NCBI RefSeq assembly: GCF_900116645.1
Contig: NZ_FPBO01000010.1
Span: 1-64,000 of the forward strand
Length of the DNA: 64,000 nucleotides
Direction: 5' to 3'
From: Pseudoduganella namucuonensis
Lineage (GTDB): Bacteria; Pseudomonadota; Gammaproteobacteria; Burkholderiales; Burkholderiaceae_D
Shown: positions 27,642 through 35,051 of the stretch, piece after piece
Position numbering within the stretch: the stretch's first letter is position 1
How the letters are laid out: every line of letters begins with the position of its first letter
Translations under genes and position numbers: made by a program
Notes under the pieces: generated by a model
Database searches by the model: none
Seen by the model: only the letters and a program-made list of their open reading frames with translations
Told to the model about the DNA's origin: nothing

Positions 27642-30600
27642 ATGATCGATCAAAAAACCCCCCATCAGAGCTATCCGCTGCCGCACGCGGATAACGCGCT
27701 GGGCTTCGACGTGGCCCGCGTGCGGGACGCCGTCGCGGCCATCGATGGCGACGTGTTCCTGGCGACGTCGATCGCCACCGCCGCCAAGCAACTGGTCGAT
27801 GGCGTGATCGCGAACACGGTGGCCGCCGCGCAGCCGGGCAAGGTGCTCAAGCTCGACGCCAACGCCGCGTTGCCGGCCAACGTGACCGGCAACGCAGGCT
27901 CGGCGTCCAGGCTGGAGACCGCCCGCACCATCGGGCTGTCCGGCGACGCCAGCGGCCAGGCCGGTTTCGACGGCACGGGCAACATCACCATCCCGGTGAC
28001 CATCGCCGACGACAGCCACCTGCACGCCTTCGGCAACCTGACCGGCAAGCCGGCCACGCTGCTGGGCTACGGCATCGTCGACGCCTACACCAAGACCGAG
28101 GTGGACAACCTGGTCACGGGCCTGGACATGAAGGAATCGGTGCGCGCGGCGACCACCGGCAACATCACCCTGTCCGGCCTGCAGACGGTGGACGGCGTGG
28201 CGCTGGCGGCGGGCGACCGCGTGCTGGTGAAGCAGCAGTCCACCGCCGCGCAGAACGGCATCTACCGCGCCGCCGCCGGCGCCTGGACCCGCGCCACCGA
28301 CGCCGACAGCAACGCCAAGGTCACCTCGGGCATGTATGTGTTCGTCGAGGACGGCACGGCCAACGCCAGCGCGGGCTGGGTGCTCGCCACGCGCAACCCG
28401 ATCGCGCTGGGCACCACCGCGCTGTCCTTCGTGCAGTTCAATGGCCTGGGCCAGGTGGGCGCGGGCACGGGGCTGGCCAAGGCCGGCAACACCATGAGCC
28501 TGGCCAACACGGCGGTGACGCCGGCCGCCTACGGCTCCGGCACGCAGACGCCGACCTTCAGCGTGGACGCGCAAGGCCGGCTGACCGCGGCCGGCGCCGT
28601 GACCACGGCGCCCAGCTGGATCAACGTGGCCGACAAGCCCGCCACGCTGGGCGGCTACGGCATCACCGACGCGGCGGCGGCGGGCCACAGCCACGCGCTG
28701 GCCATCGGCGACGGCACGATACAGAAGCTGACGGTGGCGACCAACGAGCGGCTGGACCTGGTGGCCGGCTCCAATGTCTCGCTGTCGTACAACGACGCGG
28801 GCAACGCCATCACGATCTCCACCAGCGGCCAATTGTCGGGCAACGTGGAAACCGCGACGCGCCTGCAATCGTCGCGCACCATCTCGCTGTCCGGCGACGC
28901 CACCGGGCAGGTGGACTTCGACGGCGCGGGCAATGTGACGCTGCCGGTGACAGTCGCCAACGACAGCCACACGCACGCGTTCACCAACCTGACCGGCAGG
29001 CCCAGCACGCTGCTGGGCTACGGCATCGGCGACGCCTACACCAAGACCGAGGTGGACAACCTCGTCACGGGTCTGGACATGAAGGCCTCGGTGCGCGTTG
29101 CCAGCACGGGTAACCTGGCGTTGACTGGCCTGCAGACGGTTGATGGCGTTGCGCTGGTCGCCGGCGACCGCGTGCTGGTGAAGGACCAGGCCACCGCGTC
29201 GCAGAACGGCATCTACGCGGCCTCCGCCTCCGCGTGGACGCGGGCCGCGGACGCCGACGTCAACGCCGAGGTCACGTCGGGCATGTACGTGTTCGTCGAG
29301 GACGGCACGGTCAACGCCAACGCAGGCTGGGTGCTGTCCACCAAGGGCGCCATCGCGGTCGGCACGACGGCGCTGGCCTTCGTCCAGTTCAACGGCCTGG
29401 GGCAGGCCAACGCCGGCACGGGGCTGGTCAAGTCGGGCAACACGCTCGGCATGGCCAACACGGCGGTCGCCCCGGCGGCGTATGGCTCGGCGACCTCGAC
29501 GCCGACCTTCACGGTCGATGCGCAGGGCCGGTTGACCGCGGCCGGCGCGGTGACGCCGACGCCGTCGTGGAACAACCTGCTCGACCGGCCCACGCTGCTG
29601 TCGCAAACGAGCATCGGCGACGTCTACACCAAGACCGAGGTGGACAACCTTGTCACGGGCCTGGAGATGAAGGCGTCGGTGCGCGCCGCCACCACGGCCA
29701 ACATCGCGCTGACCGGCGCGCAGACCGTGGACGGCGTGGCGCTGGTGGCGAACGACCGCGTGCTGGTCAAGGACCAGGGCACCGCGTCGCAGAACGGCAT
29801 CTACGTCGTGGCGGGCGGCGCCTGGGCGCGCGCGGCGGACGCCAACAGCAACAACGAGCTGGGTTCGGGCAGCTACGTGTTTGTGGAGGAGGGCGCGGTC
29901 AACGACAACTCCGGCTGGGTGCTGGCGACGAACGGCCCCATCGCGCTGGGCACGACGGCGCTGAGCTTCGTCCAGTTCAACGGGCTGGGACAGGTGACGG
30001 CGGGCACGGGCCTGCAAAAGTCCGGCAACACCATCGGCCTGGCCAACACCGGCGTCGGCGCGGGCCAGTACGGCGGCGCCACGGTCGCGCCGGTGATCAC
30101 CGTGGACGCGCAAGGCCGCGTGACGGCGATGTCGACGGCGACCATCGCGCCGCCATGGTCGGCGATCACCGGCAAGCCCACGCTGCTGGGCGACTACGGC
30201 ATCACGGACGCGCAGCCCAAGTCCGCCGAGCTGACGGCCGAATCCGGCTTGGCCGCGACGGGCCTGATCGCCCGCACGGCCGCCGGCCAACGCGCCGCCC
30301 GCGCGCTGACGGCCGGCACCGGCATCACGGTGGCCAACGGCGACGGCGTGGCCGGCAATCCGTCGGTCACGCTGGCCAATACGACGGTGGCGGCGGGCGC
30401 ATATGGCAACGCGACATCGGCCGCGACCTTCACGGTGGATGCGCAGGGTCGCCTGACAGCTGCAAGCAGTACGCTGATCACACCGGCCTGGGGTTCGGTC
30501 CAAGGCAAGCCTACAACGCTGGGAGGCTACAGCATCACCGATGCGCAGCCGTTAAATGCCAACTTGACCGCAGTGTCGGGAGTGGCCGCCAACGGTATGA

Positions 30601-32732
30601 TGGCTCGGACTGGCGGCACGACGGCGGCTGCTCGCACGCTGACGGCCAGTACTGGAATCACTGTCAGTAATGGCGACGGCGTGGCCGGCAACCCCATCAT
30701 CGGGTTGACGAATACCTCCGTGCCAGCCGGATCTTATGGTTCCGCGACTGCTGTTGCCGCGTTCACTGTCGACGCGCAGGGACGGCTCACCGCCGCTTCC
30801 AGTGTCCCGATTACAGCGCCTAGTTGGGCGGCTATCAATTCTAAGCCGACAACGCTGGCTGGCTTTGGGATTACAGATGCGTTACCCGCTTCGTCAGGCT
30901 CGACGTACGCGAGCTTGGCAGGTGCGGCCTTTACAGGACTGGTAACACTGTCGGCTGATCCAACGAGTAATCTACATGCGGCAACGAAGCAATATGTCGA
31001 CAAGGCGTCATCTAACGGAAGTGTCAACACTCAAACAATAGGCTCCGCTCTGGTATTAAACGGAAGCGCGGCAAGGTTGCAAAGGCTGACACCTAACTCC
31101 ACCGGTTTGGATGTTTTGTTGCCTGATGCCACATCGATCAGCTCAGGCCACAGCATTTATAAGATCAAGAACTTAGGTGCGCCCGCATTGGGTTGTTGCG
31201 ATCAGTCCGGAGCGCCAATCGGCTACTTGCGGAGTGGTGATGATGTTGTGTTTGATCTGATCGCGAATACGACTTCGGCAGGTGTGTGGGAGGCTAACTC
31301 AGGTGCGCCACTCGATGTTGCCGATGCTGTTAGTTCGATAGGGGGAGGCGGCAGCAATGGTGGGGGACATGAAAGACTTCAAAGCATCGCCTTGACGTCA
31401 AGCCTTGGATTGGTTGTGTATGTCAACAGTACAGGAAATACATGCGTGGTCGCGGTAGATATGCAAAATGGAACCCTCGGAGTGCCGCTTGCCATAAACG
31501 GCGACGGAACTTCGATAAGTCAAGACTGTGGATTGTTTTATTTGAATTCCACGCAAGCGCTGCTTATCTATAATCAAAAGCGAATGGTGGTTCTTACAGT
31601 TTCCGGCTTGTCAGTAACGTCTGGGATATCCGTGAATTTAAATTCGTCATACGGGCTTTTTTACGCATCTCCGATAGGCGGGTCCAGTGCAAATATAGTA
31701 AGGCTATCATCATCTACGTTCTTAACGGTGGGAGGCTGGGGAGGGCGGCCCACCGTTACTTGCATAAGTATTTCAGGTTCTGCAATTTCGCAGTCAACAA
31801 CGGACATCCCTTATGTCAGCGAAATATGGTACGGGTCTTATGCATGGGCGCCATTAAGTTCATCGACAGCGGTACTGTCGATGATGACAGCTACTGGTAA
31901 CAGCTCTCCCTATTCAAGCCTTGCATGTGTAATTACCGTTACCGGAGGTGTGCCGGCATATGGAGGAACATATTTTAATACGCCCGCGAATACGCAAAGT
32001 TATCCGGATGTGCTCATTCCATATAGTAGTACAAAAGTGTTGCAGGTTTGTGCACCGTCCAACTCCAATACGTATGCTAGGGTGTTAACAATATCCGGAA
32101 CGGCCATCACGTCGGGTGGAGATGTGTTGATTCGATCGGATGGCGACGGAAGCGGGGCTTCCGGTTCTATAATTCCGAGCGCGACATACAATTCTGGGGT
32201 GTGGAGCTCATTACGATATTACTCGGCGTTTCCGATTGGAGGTACTTACTTCGCATCGATAACAAAGAGCGGCTATTTGGATTTATTGAATGTTAATTTT
32301 TCCACTGGTGCAATTGCTGTATCCACCATCGCTTTGCCTGCAGATAAATACCTCTTGATGGACTCGGGAATTATTTTTGCTATGAAGTACAACAGCGGCG
32401 TGCTTTCGGCAACCAGGTACCAGTTGAACGCATCAGGGGCGACGGCCTTGGGAACAATTTCTGTGGCCGCACGAGATGCAAGTTTTTTTGCATATAGCGT
32501 AGGAAAATACTACGTCTATGCGGTTGGGGCATCCCCATCTGGAACGAACGTTTCATATACGTTCTTGTTCTCGGAGAATTCATTGAAGGGAAGCGCGCGA
32601 TATAGGCTAGGGCAGGTAGCGACGACATTGAGATCAGCCACCGAATATCCTTTGCAGTTCCCAGTGGGGGGCAGAATTTTTGCAACTCAATCGACAAACA
32701 GCGGAGTGGTATCGATTTCCCGTCTATTGTGA
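27642..32732 (+). CDS. Very large modular tail fibre with exchangeable receptor-binding tip
   Basis: At 1,696 residues it dominates the cluster. After an N-terminal attachment region (about 1-140), three long modules begin YTKTEVDNLVTGL (residues about 148, 465 and 662), each with a VDGVALxxxDRVLVK strand and a TFxVDAQGRLTAA repeat. Shorter GYGITDA/AQGRLTAA repeats follow to about 1100. The classic fibre motif NLHAATKQYVDK comes next at about 1111. The C-terminal 570 residues are a different, Ser/Tyr-rich sequence encoded by visibly AT-richer DNA, as expected for a receptor-binding domain acquired by exchange. No chaperone gene follows. Confidence 0.92.
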   Translation: MIDQKTPHQSYPLPHADNALGFDVARVRDAVAAIDGDVFLATSIATAAKQLVDGVIANTVAAAQPGKVLKLDANAALPANVTGNAGSASRLETARTIGLSGDASGQAGFDGTGNITIPVTIADDSHLHAFGNLTGKPATLLGYGIVDAYTKTEVDNLVTGLDMKESVRAATTGNITLSGLQTVDGVALAAGDRVLVKQQSTAAQNGIYRAAAGAWTRATDADSNAKVTSGMYVFVEDGTANASAGWVLATRNPIALGTTALSFVQFNGLGQVGAGTGLAKAGNTMSLANTAVTPAAYGSGTQTPTFSVDAQGRLTAAGAVTTAPSWINVADKPATLGGYGITDAAAAGHSHALAIGDGTIQKLTVATNERLDLVAGSNVSLSYNDAGNAITISTSGQLSGNVETATRLQSSRTISLSGDATGQVDFDGAGNVTLPVTVANDSHTHAFTNLTGRPSTLLGYGIGDAYTKTEVDNLVTGLDMKASVRVASTGNLALTGLQTVDGVALVAGDRVLVKDQATASQNGIYAASASAWTRAADADVNAEVTSGMYVFVEDGTVNANAGWVLSTKGAIAVGTTALAFVQFNGLGQANAGTGLVKSGNTLGMANTAVAPAAYGSATSTPTFTVDAQGRLTAAGAVTPTPSWNNLLDRPTLLSQTSIGDVYTKTEVDNLVTGLEMKASVRAATTANIALTGAQTVDGVALVANDRVLVKDQGTASQNGIYVVAGGAWARAADANSNNELGSGSYVFVEEGAVNDNSGWVLATNGPIALGTTALSFVQFNGLGQVTAGTGLQKSGNTIGLANTGVGAGQYGGATVAPVITVDAQGRVTAMSTATIAPPWSAITGKPTLLGDYGITDAQPKSAELTAESGLAATGLIARTAAGQRAARALTAGTGITVANGDGVAGNPSVTLANTTVAAGAYGNATSAATFTVDAQGRLTAASSTLITPAWGSVQGKPTTLGGYSITDAQPLNANLTAVSGVAANGMMARTGGTTAAARTLTASTGITVSNGDGVAGNPIIGLTNTSVPAGSYGSATAVAAFTVDAQGRLTAASSVPITAPSWAAINSKPTTLAGFGITDALPASSGSTYASLAGAAFTGLVTLSADPTSNLHAATKQYVDKASSNGSVNTQTIGSALVLNGSAARLQRLTPNSTGLDVLLPDATSISSGHSIYKIKNLGAPALGCCDQSGAPIGYLRSGDDVVFDLIANTTSAGVWEANSGAPLDVADAVSSIGGGGSNGGGHERLQSIALTSSLGLVVYVNSTGNTCVVAVDMQNGTLGVPLAINGDGTSISQDCGLFYLNSTQALLIYNQKRMVVLTVSGLSVTSGISVNLNSSYGLFYASPIGGSSANIVRLSSSTFLTVGGWGGRPTVTCISISGSAISQSTTDIPYVSEIWYGSYAWAPLSSSTAVLSMMTATGNSSPYSSLACVITVTGGVPAYGGTYFNTPANTQSYPDVLIPYSSTKVLQVCAPSNSNTYARVLTISGTAITSGGDVLIRSDGDGSGASGSIIPSATYNSGVWSSLRYYSAFPIGGTYFASITKSGYLDLLNVNFSTGAIAVSTIALPADKYLLMDSGIIFAMKYNSGVLSATRYQLNASGATALGTISVAARDASFFAYSVGKYYVYAVGASPSGTNVSYTFLFSENSLKGSARYRLGQVATTLRSATEYPLQFPVGGRIFATQSTNSGVVSISRLL
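28080..29990 (+). repeat. Three long direct repeats inside the fibre gene
   Basis: Near-identical DNA blocks begin at about 28080, 29032 and 29625 with ACGCCTACACCAAGACCGAG or a one-base variant. Each encodes a module of about 120 residues ending near QFNGLGQ. The unequal spacing (about 950 and 590 bases) comes from a longer insert in module 1. They are long enough to recombine. Confidence 0.85.
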
Positions 32733-32798
32733 CTGAATGCTTCAATATTGACTTGTCATGTGGGCGGCAGCAGACCTTGCTTGACCATTTTTTTTGCC

Positions 32799-32822
32799 AA
32801 CCCGCCCCGTGCGGGTTTTTTC
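32799..32822 (+). terminator. Terminator between fibre and sheath genes
   Basis: Stem AACCCGC / GCGGGTT with a CCCGT loop and a T tract, directly upstream of the sheath ribosome binding site. Confidence 0.75.
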
Positions 32823-32840
32823 ATTTTTAGGAGATACACA

Positions 32841-34010
32841 ATGCCAGCAGCATCCTTCTTTCACGGCGTAACCGTCACCCTGGTCGACACCGGCCCGCGT
32901 TCCATCGCCACGCCATCGAGCTCGGTCATCGGCCTGGTGGACAGCTACACCCCCGGCGCCGGCCTGGCCGCCGCCAACACGCCTGTGAAGATCACCTCGC
33001 TGCGAGAGGCGGCAGCCGCCTTCGGCGCCGACAGCGCCATCTACAAATCCCTGCGCGCCATCTACGCCCGCACCAGCGCCGTGGTGGCCGCCATCGGCGT
33101 GGCCAAGGCGGCGGACGCGGCGGCGCAGGCCACGGCCGTCGTCGGCGGCGTCACCGCCCAGGGCGCCCGCACCGGCCTGCAGGCGCTGCTGGACGCCAAG
33201 TCCACGCTGGGCCTGCATCCGCGCCTGCTGGCCGCGCCCGGCCACTCGGCCACGCTGGCCGTGGCCGCCGAGATGGACGCCATCGCCGGCAAGCTGCGCG
33301 CGGTCGCCATCGTGGACGGCCCCAACACCACCGACGACGCGGCCATCGCCCACGCGCTCAACTTCGGCAGCAAGCGCCTGTACATGGTGGACCCCGGCGT
33401 CAAGGTGTGGGACGCGGCCGCCGGCGCGGCGGTCGACGCCCCGGCCTCGGCCGCCGCCGCCGGCCTGTTCGCCTGGACCGACGCCGAATACGGCTTCTGG
33501 GTCTCGCCATCCAACAAGGAGATGGCGGGCGTGGTCGGCACCAGGCGTCCGGTCGAGTTCCTGGACGGCGACGCGACCTGCCGAGCCAACCTGCTGAACC
33601 AGGCCAACATCGCCACCATCATCCGCGACGGCGGCTTCCGCCTGTGGGGCAACCGCACGCTGTCGGCCGATCCGAAGTGGGCCTTCGTGACCCGCGTGCG
33701 CACCACCGACATGGTGATGGACGCCATCCTGTACGCCCACAAGTGGGCGGTGGACCGCGGCATCACCAAGACCTATGTGAAGGACGTGACCGAGGGCCTG
33801 AACGCCTTCATGCGCGACCTGCGCAACGCCGGCTGCATCATCAACTTCGAGGTGTACCCGGACCCGGACCTGAACTCGGCCAGCCAGCTGGAGCAGGGCA
33901 AGGTGTACTGGAACATCCGCTTCACCGACGTGCCGCCGGCCGAGAACCCGAACTTCCGCGTCGAGGTGACCAACCAGTGGGTCACCGAGGTGCTGGATTC
34001 CGCAAACTGA
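32841..34010 (+). CDS. Contractile tail sheath protein (FI-like)
   Basis: The 389-residue protein has the sheath N-terminus (FFHGVTVTLVDTGPRSIATPSSSVIGLVD) and the C-terminal half typical of P2 FI (NRTLSADPKWAFVTRVRTTDMVMDAI, VTEGLNAFMRDLRNAGCIINFEVYPDPDLN). It polymerises around the tube and contracts to drive it through the target envelope. AGGAGATACACA precedes the ATG. Confidence 0.95.
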   Translation: MPAASFFHGVTVTLVDTGPRSIATPSSSVIGLVDSYTPGAGLAAANTPVKITSLREAAAAFGADSAIYKSLRAIYARTSAVVAAIGVAKAADAAAQATAVVGGVTAQGARTGLQALLDAKSTLGLHPRLLAAPGHSATLAVAAEMDAIAGKLRAVAIVDGPNTTDDAAIAHALNFGSKRLYMVDPGVKVWDAAAGAAVDAPASAAAAGLFAWTDAEYGFWVSPSNKEMAGVVGTRRPVEFLDGDATCRANLLNQANIATIIRDGGFRLWGNRTLSADPKWAFVTRVRTTDMVMDAILYAHKWAVDRGITKTYVKDVTEGLNAFMRDLRNAGCIINFEVYPDPDLNSASQLEQGKVYWNIRFTDVPPAENPNFRVEVTNQWVTEVLDSAN

Positions 34011-34043
34011 TCGACCATCCCCAACCAACACAAGGACCACAAC

Positions 34044-34547
34044 ATGATTCCCCAGACTCTCTACAACTTCAACCTGTTCGTCGACGGCTCCAGCTACGCG
34101 GGCGTGGTCACCCAACTGACCCTGCCCAAGCTGAAGGTCAAGACCGAGGATTACCGCGCCGGCGGCATGGACGCCCCGGTCAAGATGGACATGGGCCTGG
34201 AGGCGATGGACGCGGCCTTCTCGATGAGCGGCGTGGCCAAGGACGTGCTGAAGTACTTCGGCGTGGCCGACGGCACCGGCTTCAAGGGCACCTTCCGCGG
34301 CGCGTTCAAGGACCAGAAGGGCGCCGTGGTGGCGGCCGTGGCGACCTTCAACGGCATGCTGCAGGAGGTGGACATGGGCGACTGGAAAACCGGCGAGAAG
34401 GGCGAGACCAAGTACACCGTCAACTGCGGCTATTACAAGCTGGAGGTGGACGGCGCGGCCGTGATCGAGATCGATCCGGTGGCCGGCATCCGCGTCGTGA
34501 ACGGCGAGGACCAGCTGGCGGGGGTGCGCGCGGCGGTCGGCATGTAA
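34044..34547 (+). CDS. Tail tube protein (FII-like)
   Basis: The 167-residue protein matches P2 FII in length and pattern (LYNFNLFVDGSSYAGVVTQLTLPKLKVKTEDYRAGGMDAPVKMDMGLEAMDA). Hexameric rings form the inner tube within the sheath. It lies 33 bases after the sheath gene with an AAGGACCACAAC site, and a GC hairpin follows. Confidence 0.94.
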   Translation: MIPQTLYNFNLFVDGSSYAGVVTQLTLPKLKVKTEDYRAGGMDAPVKMDMGLEAMDAAFSMSGVAKDVLKYFGVADGTGFKGTFRGAFKDQKGAVVAAVATFNGMLQEVDMGDWKTGEKGETKYTVNCGYYKLEVDGAAVIEIDPVAGIRVVNGEDQLAGVRAAVGM

Positions 34548-34572
34548 GCCCGGCCCTTCCCGTATGACCACG

Positions 34573-34598
34573 CGCCCGGCCATCGCGCCGGGCGTTTT
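34573..34598 (+). terminator. Hairpin terminator after the tube gene
   Basis: 8-bp stem CGCCCGGC / GCCGGGCG with a six-base loop and four T. It would set sheath/tube messages above downstream genes. Confidence 0.65.
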
Positions 34599-34618
34599 CA
34601 CTTTTTGCGAGAGAACAC

Positions 34619-34960
34619 ATGGATAAAAACACCGTACCCGCCTGGCTGCGTCCAGGCACCGACGCCATCACCGTCACGCTGTCGCGCGCGGAGGCCTTCA
34701 ACGGCGTGAAGACCAACCAGCTGGTGCTGCGCGCGCCCACCGTGCGCGACATGCGCGGCGCGCAGAAGCTGCATCCGGACGACGTGGAGGAGCGCGAGCT
34801 GGCGCTGTTCGCGAGCCTGGCGCAGGTGGCGCCGGCGGACCTGGAACAGCTCAAGCTGACCGATTACAACCGCCTGCAGGACGCCTATTTTCGCCTGGTT
34901 TCCGATGCTGCGACTGAGTCCGCGGCAGGTGCGCGGCCTGGCCACGCGGCTGGCGCGTGA
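34619..34960 (+). CDS. Tail assembly chaperone, gpE-like
   Basis: The 113-residue protein resembles the E subunit of the P2 gpE/gpE+E' pair (AITVTLSRAEAFNGVKTNQLVLRAPTVRDM). The last part overlaps a second open frame that encodes E'. In P2-like phages a ribosomal frameshift fuses the two to make a tape-measure chaperone. Confidence 0.85.
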   Translation: MDKNTVPAWLRPGTDAITVTLSRAEAFNGVKTNQLVLRAPTVRDMRGAQKLHPDDVEERELALFASLAQVAPADLEQLKLTDYNRLQDAYFRLVSDAATESAAGARPGHAAGA

Positions 34961-35051
34961 GTACGGATTCCAGCCGTCCGAGATCGATCGCATGACGCTG
35001 GACGACATGCTGTGGTGGCTGGATGACCAGGCCAAGGAAGGAGGTGCTTGA
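34905..35051 (+). CDS. Tail assembly chaperone extension, gpE' (frameshift product)
   Basis: A second frame, +1 relative to gpE, is open from 34860 to 35051 and encodes LRLSPRQVRGLATRLAREYG then FQPSEIDRMTLDDMLWWLDD, the conserved GpE-family C-terminus. The first ATG in this frame (34905) has no ribosome binding site, favouring fusion by frameshift over separate initiation. A plausible +1 site is TTT-C at 34889-34892 (Phe tRNA can re-pair TTT to TTC); a -2 slip would also reach this frame. The stop overlaps the tape-measure ATG. Confidence 0.7.
   Translation: MLRLSPRQVRGLATRLAREYGFQPSEIDRMTLDDMLWWLDDQAKEGGA

Noticed and set aside
28080-30500. CRISPR-like repeats in the fibre gene
   Set aside because: Repeats are long, unequally spaced, coding and in frame; no spacer structure or Cas genes.
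26427-30503. A very long antisense open frame opposite the tail genes
   Set aside because: It covers real sense genes, has no ribosome binding site or domain, and is Arg/Gly/His-rich as expected of GC-rich shadow frames.
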